From positions 372,001 through 436,000 of the forward strand of contig CANMOU010000001.1 of assembly GCA_947499555.1 (NCBI GenBank): 64,000 nt of DNA. The letters are read 5' to 3'. Position numbers and translations under genes: made by a program. The stretch comes from an uncultured Roseovarius sp. GTDB lineage: Bacteria; Pseudomonadota; Alphaproteobacteria; Rhodobacterales; Rhodobacteraceae. Each line of letters begins with the position of its first letter. The first letter of the stretch is position 1. Below, piece after piece: positions 17,422 through 25,091 of the stretch. The notes beneath the pieces are model-generated. The model was not told the origin of the DNA, did no database searches, and saw only the letters and a list, made by a program, of their open reading frames with translations.

Positions 17422-17442
17422 CGGGTAGGGCGGTGCTACCCG
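17422..17442. repeat. palindromic element CGGGTAG-N7-CTACCCG
   Basis: Seven-base perfect arms around GGCGGTG, 91 bases upstream of sucC. It shares the GGGTA/TACCC theme with the repeats near 11703 and 20248. It could be a regulatory hairpin in the sucC leader or a member of an intergenic repeat family. Confidence 0.4.
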
Positions 17443-17489
17443 TTGACTGGTCTTCTGGATGCGATGGGACACACCCAACTTTGGAGGAA

Positions 17490-17556
17490 TTAGAATTTAC
17501 GCAAATTCTAAATCAGCAAACACGCGTTTGCTGAGGCATTTTCTACTTAGAAAATG
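17490..17556. repeat. array of three consecutive 9-bp-arm palindromes
   Basis: Three perfect inverted repeats lie nearly end to end. The first is TTAGAATTT and AAATTCTAA (17490-17511) and the second TCAGCAAAC and GTTTGCTGA (17513-17534); both have the loop ACGC. The third is CATTTTCTA and TAGAAAATG (17537-17556), separated by CT. Arm sequences differ but arm length and loop are conserved, so structure seems to be what is kept. It stands between the sucC promoter region and the 3' end of a decayed gene. Confidence 0.8.
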
Positions 17557-17786
17557 AGGTACGAAATCCACCGGATCGGTAGCTGGTTGCAAAAGATGAT
17601 CACTTGGCCTCGGTTTTCCAGCGCGTGATAACCTCGTCTGGCCAATTCGGCTTTCAAGACCTCGCGCCCGACATACCGATCCACATCCCGAAGTTGGCGC
17701 CGGACGACTCTGCCGTCTCGCGCCGCCTAGGAGGAAAAATGCTCGCTGAACCACTGTTCAACAGAAATCGGGCCACGCGTCTGCAT
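17547..17786 (-). pseudogene. small gene interrupted by an in-frame TAG
   Basis: Starting at ATG 17786 the frame reads MQTRGPISVEQWFSEHFSS, then an amber stop at 17727-17729, then 59 further sense codons including VVRRQLRDVDRYVGREVLKA and GYHALENRGQVIIFCNQLPI before TAA. The post-stop part has the regular charge pattern of a real globular protein and stays in the same frame as the start, so this looks like an intact small gene of about 78 residues killed by one nonsense change. I do not recognise a named family. Alternatives are a sequencing error at 17728 or amber read-through. Confidence 0.6.
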
Positions 17787-17827
17787 GGCCCAACTCTTTG
17801 TCCAGTTAGATTAATAGTGCGTTAGTC

Positions 17828-18805
17828 CTAGCCCGGTGTCACCAGATCGCCCGGGCGTTCGCCTTTCAGAAACGCCTCAAGATTGTCGATGGCGCGGTGG
17901 CCCATCGCCTCTCGCGTGCCGTCGGTGGCGCTGCCCAGATGCGGGGCAAGGACGACGTTGTCGTAATTCAGGAACCGCGGGTCAAGCGCGGGCTCGTTGT
18001 GATAAACATCCAGACCTGCTGCCGAAAGTTTGCCACTGTCGAGCGCATCAAAGAGCGCATCTTCATCAACCACATCGCCGCGCGCCGAATTGACCAGGAT
18101 TGCGCCCGGTTTGAGCGCGTCAAAGATCTCGGCATTGATCATCTTGTACGTGTCTGCGCCACCAGGGCAATGCAGCGACAGAAAATCAGATTGTGCCGCA
18201 ACCTCGGTCATTGAGCCAAGCTGCTCGGCACTGCCATTGGCGGACTTGATGTCATCGGGCACGTTCCAGGCGTCTTGAAACACCACACGCATGCCAAAGC
18301 CGTTATGGGCGCGGCGCGCCATTGCCTGGCCGATACGGCCAAATCCGATGATCCCAAGGGTAGCACCCGTGACTTTCTTGCCGATCATATGCGTGGGCCG
18401 CCACCCCGCCCAATGGCCCGCGCGCGTCTCGCGCTCGCCCTCGCCAATACGGCGTGCGGCGGCGAACATCAGGCCCATCGCCAAATCGGCGGTGCAGTCG
18501 GTGAGCACATCAGGCGTGTTGGTGACCGCGATATCATTGGCGTGGGCTGCGTCTATATCGATGTGATTGAAGCCGACCCCGTAATTGGCAAAAACCCTGA
18601 GCTTTCCCTTCGCTGCCGGGTAGAACTCGGCAGGAATTTTGTCAGAGACCGTTGGCATGATCACGTCAAAGGTTTCAGCCGCCGCCATCCATTCATCATG
18701 GCTCATGGATGTATCGGGATTGCGCAGCGTCACCTCGCCAAGCCCGGCCTGTTCAAGCCGCTCTTCTGCCGCCTTGGGCCAGGCTCTGGTCACCAGTATC
18801 TTCAT
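17828..18805 (-). CDS. D-2-hydroxyacid dehydrogenase (hydroxypyruvate/glyoxylate reductase type)
   Basis: Protein of 325 residues. NAD-binding GFGRIGQAMARRA at about 153-165 and the catalytic triad of the family: Arg in NSARGDVVDEDALFDAL, Glu in YHNEPALDP and His in LAPHLGSATDG. It would reduce hydroxypyruvate or glyoxylate to D-glycerate or glycolate. The neighbouring serine-glyoxylate aminotransferase makes hydroxypyruvate from serine, so D-glycerate formation is the best guess. The two genes are 127 bases apart, and a symmetrical operator pair sits between them, so this gene probably has its own regulated promoter. Confidence 0.9.
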   Translation of the reverse strand: MKILVTRAWPKAAEERLEQAGLGEVTLRNPDTSMSHDEWMAAAETFDVIMPTVSDKIPAEFYPAAKGKLRVFANYGVGFNHIDIDAAHANDIAVTNTPDVLTDCTADLAMGLMFAAARRIGEGERETRAGHWAGWRPTHMIGKKVTGATLGIIGFGRIGQAMARRAHNGFGMRVVFQDAWNVPDDIKSANGSAEQLGSMTEVAAQSDFLSLHCPGGADTYKMINAEIFDALKPGAILVNSARGDVVDEDALFDALDSGKLSAAGLDVYHNEPALDPRFLNYDNVVLAPHLGSATDGTREAMGHRAIDNLEAFLKGERPGDLVTPG

Positions 18806-18828
18806 AAGTCTTCCTGTCTGTAAGAAAC

Positions 18829-18865
18829 GTTTCGCGAAAACCTCTCACAAGGCTTTTCGCGAAAC
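18829..18865. promoter_or_regulatory. paired TTTCGCGAAA operators upstream of the reductase gene
   Basis: GTTTCGCGAAAA (18829-18840) and its exact reverse complement TTTTCGCGAAAC (18854-18865) are 13 bases apart. Each arm also contains the 10-base palindrome TTTCGCGAAA. The centres are 25 bases apart, which suits two dimers or a tetramer. The pair ends 24 bases from the ATG at 18805 and so probably overlaps the promoter or transcript start, which points to repression. The regulator is not identifiable. Confidence 0.7.
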
Positions 18866-18932
18866 ATGACATATCATGCACGCACTCTGCAGAATTCGCC
18901 TGACCCGAAAAGATCAGGGCAGGCGAGCTGCG

Positions 18933-20144
18933 TCACGCGGCCTTTGCGACGACAGCGTTCACATTCGGCGTCGTTGCGCGAAACGCAGACTGCGCGGCGG
19001 CCACACCAGAGCCGGGCTCAATCTTGGCCCCGGCATCGACCAGCGCCATTTCTGCCGCCGAGATAGCACCGCAAAGCATTACAGGGTTGAGCGACCCAAG
19101 ATGCCCGATGCGGAACGCCTTGCCCATCAGCTTGTTCAGCCCCGTGCCCAGCGAAGTCTGGTACTTGTAGTAGGCCGTCGAGATCACGTCCCGGGCGTCG
19201 ACGCCTTCGGGCGCATAGATGGCCGACACAGTGTCCGAATGCCATTCCGGGCCGCGCGCAACCAGTTCGCAACCGTCCCAGGCGGCCACTGCCGCACGCA
19301 CACCTTCGGCAAGCCGGTGATGGCGCGCCCAGATGCTTTCCATGCCGGTATCCAACATCATGTCGAGCGAGCAGCGTAGGCCGCGCAAGAGCTGCGTTGC
19401 AGGCGTGTAGGGGAAGTAGCCGGTGTCGTTCAGCTTGATCATGTCTTCGAAGCTGAAATAGCAGCGCTTCATCCCGGCGTTTTCCAGCGCCGCGTTGGCT
19501 TTCAGTGCTTTTTCAGACACGCCCAGAATGCCAAGACCCGCTGGCAGCATGAAGCCCTTCTGTGAGCCTGAAACAGCAAGATCGACACCCCATTTGTCCA
19601 TCTCGAACTCAATGGAGGCAATTGAACTGACGCCATCAACAAAAAGCATCGCCGGGTGGCTGGCAGCATCCAGTGCAGCACGCACGCCAGCGATATCCGA
19701 GGTCACGCCTGTGGCGGTTTCGTTTTGCGTGGCAAAGACGGCCTTGATCTTGTGTTGCTTATCGGCCGCAAGACGCGCGGCATAGTCTTCAACCGGGACG
19801 CCCTTGCCCCATTCCACATCGATCACCTCGACATCGAGGCCCAGACGCTCGGCCATATCCACCCACAGAAGGGAAAACTGGCCAAAGCGCGACATCAGAA
19901 CCTTGTCGCCTGCCTGAAGCGTATTCTGGATGGCCGATTCCCACGCGCCGGTGCCAGAGGACGGGAAGACAAAGATCCGGCCCTCTTCCATACGGTAGGC
20001 CTTTTTTAGGTCGGTGAGCAGACCTTGAACGAAGTCGGGAAAATCAGGGGCGCGCATGTCTTCCATCGGGACATTCATCGCCTGACGCACGGGTTCCGGC
20101 ACGTTGGTGGGGCCAGGAATAAAGAGGTGCTGATATCCGTTCAT
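18933..20144 (-). CDS. serine-glyoxylate aminotransferase family protein
   Basis: Class V PLP-dependent aminotransferase of 403 residues. FIPGPTNVPEPVRQAM at the N-terminus, SSGTGAWESAIQNTL (cofactor phosphate region), FVDGVSSIAS with the ring-stacking Asp, and SGSQKGFMLPAGLG with the Schiff-base lysine are all visible. Family members transfer the amino group from serine (or alanine, aspartate) to glyoxylate, giving glycine. BhcA of the beta-hydroxyaspartate cycle belongs to the same family, but no bhcBCD genes are nearby, while a hydroxypyruvate reductase is; the serine route is therefore favoured. Confidence 0.9.
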   Translation of the reverse strand: MNGYQHLFIPGPTNVPEPVRQAMNVPMEDMRAPDFPDFVQGLLTDLKKAYRMEEGRIFVFPSSGTGAWESAIQNTLQAGDKVLMSRFGQFSLLWVDMAERLGLDVEVIDVEWGKGVPVEDYAARLAADKQHKIKAVFATQNETATGVTSDIAGVRAALDAASHPAMLFVDGVSSIASIEFEMDKWGVDLAVSGSQKGFMLPAGLGILGVSEKALKANAALENAGMKRCYFSFEDMIKLNDTGYFPYTPATQLLRGLRCSLDMMLDTGMESIWARHHRLAEGVRAAVAAWDGCELVARGPEWHSDTVSAIYAPEGVDARDVISTAYYKYQTSLGTGLNKLMGKAFRIGHLGSLNPVMLCGAISAAEMALVDAGAKIEPGSGVAAAQSAFRATTPNVNAVVAKAA

Positions 20145-20247
20145 CTGTGTCTTGCTCCATATCTCATCTTAATAGGGCTACGGAGCTACCATGCATTTTT
20201 CGTCTGGGAAGAGGGTATTTGGCCCAAAACCCGTGAAACTGCCCGAA

Positions 20248-20270
20248 GGGTGGGTAAATCCTACCCGCCC
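20248..20270. repeat. palindromic repeat GGGTGGGTA-N5-TACCCGCCC
   Basis: Nine pairs including one G-T, loop AATCC, in the region upstream of the aminotransferase gene. Similar in composition and layout to the hairpins at 11703-11728 and 17422-17442. Confidence 0.45.
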
Positions 20271-20301
20271 GGGTGAGAAAATGTCTGGAATCTGCGTCAC
20301 G

Positions 20302-20317
20302 GCATACTTTGGTATGC
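20302..20317. promoter_or_regulatory. GCATAC-TTTG-GTATGC dyad in a divergent promoter region
   Basis: Perfect 6-bp arms located 158 bases before the aminotransferase ATG and 120 bases before the divergent LuxR-type gene. GGTATGC dyads are typical of GntR-family operators, but this is only a resemblance. Confidence 0.35.
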
Positions 20318-20436
20318 AAATTTTTCCTTTGATTTCATCGGGTTCCAATGCTCTAGTGTCGGAATTCATGCATCCGGTAACGGGCGGATTGCGTCATAGT
20401 GTATAAGATTCGCATCAGAAAGTTGCCCGAACCGAC

Positions 20437-21081
20437 ATGGCCTCTCAGATTAGTTCTCCTGACACGCAAGAGACTCGGCCACGGGTTATTGTCGCGGACC
20501 GGCAACTGATCGTGTGCCAGGGTATCGGCTCTCTCGTGGCGCAGATCGATGAAGTTGAGCTTGGCGATTATGCCACTGACAAGGCCAGCCTGCGAAAACT
20601 GCTCACCCAGACGCAGGACAAGACCATTCTTATTCTCGGGGTCCGGCTGGCAGATGGCGACCTCACCCATGTGCTGGACATGGTGCGCAAGGATCATCCC
20701 GAAGTGATGGTCGTGGTGGTGGCTGAAGACAGCGAGTTTGCCTTCATCCGCACGGCCATCAAATCCGGCGCGAACTCCGTCTGCATGATGGGGCAGGTCC
20801 TGACCAGCCTGCCGCGCATTCTGGGCAAGTTGATTGACGGGCATTCGATCGTTCCAACCGATATCTTGCGCAAGCTGACATCCGAGGCGGCGGATACGTT
20901 ATCAAGGCGTGAGCACGAGATACTTGGGCTTCTGGGCGACGGCCTGACCAATTTTCAGATATCGGCCCGGCTAGGGCTGAGCGAAAACACGGTCAAATAT
21001 TATCTCAAGGCGATCTACCAGAAGCTGGAGGTAAATTCCCGGGGGGCGGCAATTGCGAAATATGTGGCGGGGAATTACTAG
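20437..21081 (+). CDS. LuxR-family regulator with degenerate receiver domain
   Basis: Protein of 214 residues. Residues about 12-130 follow the receiver fold ([40 protein letters not shown]), but the strand that should carry the phospho-accepting Asp reads [14 protein letters not shown], with Gly in its place, so it is probably not phosphorylated. The C-terminal HTH is standard: [20 protein letters not shown] then [19 protein letters not shown]. No histidine kinase is adjacent. It may respond to protein or ligand contact instead. Start ATG 20437 has only a weak ribosome-binding site. Confidence 0.85.
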   Translation: MASQISSPDTQETRPRVIVADRQLIVCQGIGSLVAQIDEVELGDYATDKASLRKLLTQTQDKTILILGVRLADGDLTHVLDMVRKDHPEVMVVVVAEDSEFAFIRTAIKSGANSVCMMGQVLTSLPRILGKLIDGHSIVPTDILRKLTSEAADTLSRREHEILGLLGDGLTNFQISARLGLSENTVKYYLKAIYQKLEVNSRGAAIAKYVAGNY

Positions 21082-21109
21082 CGCGCCAGCCGTCTTGCTG
21101 CTGACTTTG

Positions 21110-21655
21110 TCAGACCGCGCGCCAAGCGCCGGGTTGCAGGGCTGCGAGCGTCCAATCTCCCACCTGCCAACGTACAAGCCGAAGTGTGGGATGGCCCACA
21201 TGAGCGGTCATGCGGCGCACCTGGCGATTGCGGCCCTCTGACAGAGTGATCTCCAACCAGCTGTCCGGGACGGATTTGCGGAACCGGATGGGCGGGTCAC
21301 GCTCCCAGAGCTCTGGCGGATCAATGCGCCGGGTCTTGGCCGGGCGAGTGGGGCCGTCCTTCAGCGTAATGCCATCGCGAAGCGCCTTGATGGCCGCGTC
21401 GTCCGGACATCCCTCAACCTGCGCCAGATAGGTCTTTTCCGTCTTGAACCGCGGATCTGCCAGCCGCGCCTGAAGACGGCCATTATCGGTCAGCACCAAA
21501 AGGCCTTCGCTGTCCCGGTCAAGGCGTCCGGCGGGGTACACATCCGGTACATCGATATAGTCAGACAGTGTGGCGCGCGTACTGTCGGCATTTCCCGTGT
21601 CCGTGAATTGCGAGAGCACGCCGTAAGGTTTGTTGAACAGGATGATCCGGGTCAC
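21110..21655 (-). CDS. 23S rRNA pseudouridine synthase, RluE type
   Basis: Protein of 181 residues in the RsuA/RluB/E/F family: [14 protein letters not shown], catalytic [17 protein letters not shown] with the essential Asp, KTYLAQVEG and the C-terminal [20 protein letters not shown]. The absence of an N-terminal S4 domain and the short length match RluE, which modifies U2457 of 23S rRNA in E. coli. Lies 12 bases downstream of trpE on the same strand and may be co-transcribed. Confidence 0.9.
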   Translation of the reverse strand: MTRIILFNKPYGVLSQFTDTGNADSTRATLSDYIDVPDVYPAGRLDRDSEGLLVLTDNGRLQARLADPRFKTEKTYLAQVEGCPDDAAIKALRDGITLKDGPTRPAKTRRIDPPELWERDPPIRFRKSVPDSWLEITLSEGRNRQVRRMTAHVGHPTLRLVRWQVGDWTLAALQPGAWRAV

Positions 21656-21667
21656 GGGATCGCCTGA

Positions 21668-23179
21668 TCAGCCATTGTCATCCCGGTCAAACCGCGCCGC
21701 ATCCGCAGCCGCCCGCCGGATGGCGTTCGATTTATGCACCGTTTCCATGAATTCGGCCTCGGGATCACTGTCATAGACAACGCCGCCTCCGGCCTGGATG
21801 TAGAGCTTCTGGTCTTTGACCACCGCGGTGCGCAGCGCGATACAGACATCCATGTCGCCGCCTGCGCTGAAATAGCCGACACCACCGCCATAGACGCCAC
21901 GTTTCTCTGGTTCGAGCTCGTCGATAATCTCCATCGCCCGCACTTTGGGTGCACCCGAAACCGTACCTGCCGGAAGCCCGGCCAGAAGGGCCGAGAGCGC
22001 GTCGTGTTCCTCACTCAGCTCGCCCACCACGTTCGAGACGATATGCATCACGTGACTGTAGCGCTCGATGATAAACTCTTCGGTCGGACGCACTGTGCCG
22101 ATCTTGGCGACCCGGCCCACGTCGTTGCGGCCCAGATCCAGAAGCATGAGATGTTCGGCCAGTTCCTTGGGATCGGCCAGAAGATCGGCTTCATTGGCGC
22201 GATCCTCATCCGGTGTCGCACCGCGCGGACGTGTTCCGGCAATCGGCCGGATCGTCACCTCGCCATCCATGACCCGCACAAGGATTTCGGGGCTCGCACC
22301 CACAACCTGAAACCCGCCGAAATTGAAGTAGAACATAAAGGGCGACGGATTTGTGCGCCGCAGGCTGCGATAGAGCGTGAAAGGCGGGCGAGAGAACGCC
22401 TGCGTCCAGCGCTGGCTTGGGACAACCTGAAAGATGTCGCCGGCGCGGATATATTCCTTGGCCGTCTCAACCGCGGCTTTGTACCCGTCGCGCGTGAAGT
22501 TCGATTGCGGCTCGGCGCTTTCGTCGGCTTCACCCAGATCGCGCGCCTGTTGGGGCAGGGCGCGTTCCATATCCCGCACCGCGTCCATCACGCGCTCTGC
22601 CGCCTGTGCATAGGCCGCCCGTGCGCTTTGCCCTTCGCTGACCCAGGCCGGAGAGACAACCGTCACATCGCCTTTCACACCGTCAAGAACAGCAATGACC
22701 GAAGGGCGTAGCAAACACGCATCCGGCAGGCCCAGGGGGTCAGGATTCACATTCGGCAAATGCTCGACCAGGCGGATCATGTCGTAGCCAAGATAACCAA
22801 AGAGGCCCGCGCTGGCGGCGGGCAGATCGTCCGGCAGGTCAATGCGGCTTTCGGCAATGAGGTCACGCAGCCGCTCCAGCGGGCCGCCATCAAGCTCGGA
22901 GAAGGCCTCTGAGTCGTATCGGGCCTGACGGTTGATGCGGCTGGTGCTGCCGTGGCACTGCCAGATCAGATCCGGCTTCATGCCAATGATGGAATAGCGC
23001 CCGCGCACCTCACCACCGGTGACCGATTCCAGCATGAACGCGTCGCGCGCCGCCCCTGTCATCTTGAGCATCAACGACACAGGCGTATCGAGATCAGCGG
23101 CCAGCTTGGCATAGACCACCTGGTTCTCGCCTACCTCATACCCTTTGGCGAAGGCGTCAAATGATGGGGTTAGATCCAA
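21668..23179 (-). CDS. trpE: anthranilate synthase component I
   Basis: Protein of 503 residues. The N-terminal domain has the tryptophan-feedback region in the form AFMLESVTGGEVRGRYSIIG. The chorismate-binding domain has GTRPRGATPDEDRANEADLL, LLDLGRNDVGRVA, HVMHIVSNVVGEL and GTVSGAPKVRAMEIIDELEP. It makes anthranilate from chorismate with ammonia supplied by TrpG, the first step of tryptophan synthesis. No trpG or trpDC is seen in the window. Twelve bases downstream of the PpiD gene. Confidence 0.97.
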   Translation of the reverse strand: MDLTPSFDAFAKGYEVGENQVVYAKLAADLDTPVSLMLKMTGAARDAFMLESVTGGEVRGRYSIIGMKPDLIWQCHGSTSRINRQARYDSEAFSELDGGPLERLRDLIAESRIDLPDDLPAASAGLFGYLGYDMIRLVEHLPNVNPDPLGLPDACLLRPSVIAVLDGVKGDVTVVSPAWVSEGQSARAAYAQAAERVMDAVRDMERALPQQARDLGEADESAEPQSNFTRDGYKAAVETAKEYIRAGDIFQVVPSQRWTQAFSRPPFTLYRSLRRTNPSPFMFYFNFGGFQVVGASPEILVRVMDGEVTIRPIAGTRPRGATPDEDRANEADLLADPKELAEHLMLLDLGRNDVGRVAKIGTVRPTEEFIIERYSHVMHIVSNVVGELSEEHDALSALLAGLPAGTVSGAPKVRAMEIIDELEPEKRGVYGGGVGYFSAGGDMDVCIALRTAVVKDQKLYIQAGGGVVYDSDPEAEFMETVHKSNAIRRAAADAARFDRDDNG

Positions 23180-23191
23180 GGTCGGTGCCCG

Positions 23192-25033
23192 TTATTGAAA
23201 GTTCAGATGCACGGCATTGATCGCCGCATCGTCAAGCTCGATGCCTGCGCGGGAGCGGATATCGGTGGCCAGAAGCTGCAGGTAATCGCGTGCAACCGTG
23301 CCCGCAGCCTCATTGCGCAGCTGGCTGATCGTTGCCTGCAGCTCCTCGTCTTCGCTGTCGGGTGGCAGGATCGAACCGAGCTTGAGGATGAACACGCGGC
23401 CCGGCCCTTCGATGACCGAAACCTCGCCTTCTGTCATGGCAAAGACCTGGTCGAGAAAATCGGCGGGCGCACCATCGACAAAGCCGCGGCGGGTGACATC
23501 CTGAGTTCCGGTCACCGGCAGCCCGACTTCTTCAAAGCTTTGCCCGGTGCGCAGGTTCTCTGCCAGTGGCGTCACTTTTTCAACGAGAAGTGCGGTATAC
23601 GCTTCGTTTGTCCACCCTGCTTCAACCGCGTCGCGCACCTCATCCAGAGGGATCAATTCCGGCGGCAGCACCTCGTCCAGACGCATGGCAAAAAGACTGC
23701 CATCATCAAGCTGCATCACTTCGGGAAAATCGTCTTCGGTCAATGCGGCGGCGGCGGCGCGGAAGCCTTCGTAAGCCGCGATCTCATCTGAGACCCCGGC
23801 ATGCCAGTCAATCTGCGCGACCTGCATATCCGTCTCGTTGCCCAGATCCTCGATCGAGGCGCCAGCCGCCAAGAGATCGTCAATCGGGTCAATCTGCGCC
23901 TCTACCACGCGACGGGCGCGGTCTGCACCCACGGTTTCGCGCAATTGCGGCAGGGCTTCCTCAAAACTCGTCTCCTGCGCTTCCAGAATGGCGTTGACGC
24001 GGAACAGGGCCGGGCCAAGGTTGGTTTCAAGCGGGCCCACGACATGGCCGGTCAGGGCAGCGAAGACCTCGTCGGCTGAGGCGCCAAGATCGTCGACAGT
24101 CACCACGCCAAGATCGGTGTCGGACAGATCAAGACCGCGTTCGGTCACAAGTCTGGAAAACGTCACCTCGCCAATCGCCACGCGCTGGCTTGCGGTTTCT
24201 GCATCCTCCACAGTTGGAAAGACCAGACGATCCAGCATCCGCCGCTCGGGCTGAACGAACTGTTCCAGCTGCGCCTCATAGGCATCACGCAGGGATTGCT
24301 CATCTATCTCGACTGTATCGACGATCATCTCCGGCGTCAGCCAGGCATAGGTGATGCGCTTGGCCTCTGGCCGGGTAAACAGCGTGGCGTTTTCCTGATG
24401 ATAGGTCTTCAGGTCGGCCTCGGTCGGCTCTGTCACCCCAACCTCAACGTCGTTGCGGGTCTGCAGGCTCCAGGTGATCTTGCGGCGCTCTCCAAGGAAG
24501 GACTCCAAAGTCGCGCCATAGGCCTCGGGCAGGGTGACCCCAGCCAAAATTGCCGCCTGCAAAAAGCTGCGCGTTGTTTCGCGGCGCATGCTTTCTTCAA
24601 AATCTCGCTCTGACAGACCAGATTGCTCAAGTGTAAATCGGTAAGCCTCGCGATTGAACTCACCATCACCGCCGCGGAACTGCGGCATGCCAAGGATCTG
24701 TTCGCCGATCACCTCATCGCCAACGGAAACGCCGCTGGCAATCATCTCATGGTCGAAAGCCGCCTGTGTGATGAGCTGCGACATGACCCGCTCTGGCACG
24801 CCTTCGGCACTGGCCTGCACAAAGCTGACCCGCTCGCCACGCGCCGCCTGCAGGGCGTTGATCTCTTGTTGCAGGCCTCGGAAGTACTCATCGACGCGGA
24901 TATCCGCCTCACCCACTTGGCCCACGCTGCGCAATGTGCCGGACAGACTTGTAACGCCAAAGCCGCCAAGCCCCAGAATAAGCAGGCCCATAAGGATCCA
25001 GACCAAAGGTTTGGTGATGCTTTTCGATGCCAT
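23192..25033 (-). CDS. PpiD-like periplasmic peptidylprolyl isomerase / folding factor
   Basis: Protein of 613 residues: one N-terminal membrane anchor (residues about 9-31, LVWILMGLLILGLGGFGV), a SurA-N-type chaperone domain (about 35-190; LITQAAFDHEMIASGVSVGD), a linker, and parvulin-like segments (ITYAWLTPEMI; RRMLDRLVFPTVEDAETASQ; TGTQDVTRRGFVDGAPADFL). This is the SurA_N_3/PpiD architecture of alphaproteobacteria. It would help fold exported proteins at the periplasmic face. It precedes trpE on the same strand, an arrangement that appears incidental. The isomerase domain is divergent, so chaperone activity may dominate. Confidence 0.88.
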   Translation of the reverse strand: MASKSITKPLVWILMGLLILGLGGFGVTSLSGTLRSVGQVGEADIRVDEYFRGLQQEINALQAARGERVSFVQASAEGVPERVMSQLITQAAFDHEMIASGVSVGDEVIGEQILGMPQFRGGDGEFNREAYRFTLEQSGLSERDFEESMRRETTRSFLQAAILAGVTLPEAYGATLESFLGERRKITWSLQTRNDVEVGVTEPTEADLKTYHQENATLFTRPEAKRITYAWLTPEMIVDTVEIDEQSLRDAYEAQLEQFVQPERRMLDRLVFPTVEDAETASQRVAIGEVTFSRLVTERGLDLSDTDLGVVTVDDLGASADEVFAALTGHVVGPLETNLGPALFRVNAILEAQETSFEEALPQLRETVGADRARRVVEAQIDPIDDLLAAGASIEDLGNETDMQVAQIDWHAGVSDEIAAYEGFRAAAAALTEDDFPEVMQLDDGSLFAMRLDEVLPPELIPLDEVRDAVEAGWTNEAYTALLVEKVTPLAENLRTGQSFEEVGLPVTGTQDVTRRGFVDGAPADFLDQVFAMTEGEVSVIEGPGRVFILKLGSILPPDSEDEELQATISQLRNEAAGTVARDYLQLLATDIRSRAGIELDDAAINAVHLNFQ

Positions 25034-25091
25034 GCTCTTCCTCGCAAATGACGGCTTTTACGTCAGATTGCCCGTGTATCTATTCGGTCTC

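Noticed and set aside
18933-20144. Assignment of the aminotransferase as BhcA of the beta-hydroxyaspartate cycle
   Set aside because: Family membership fits, but bhcB, bhcC, bhcD and the regulator bhcR are not adjacent, while hydroxypyruvate reductase is.
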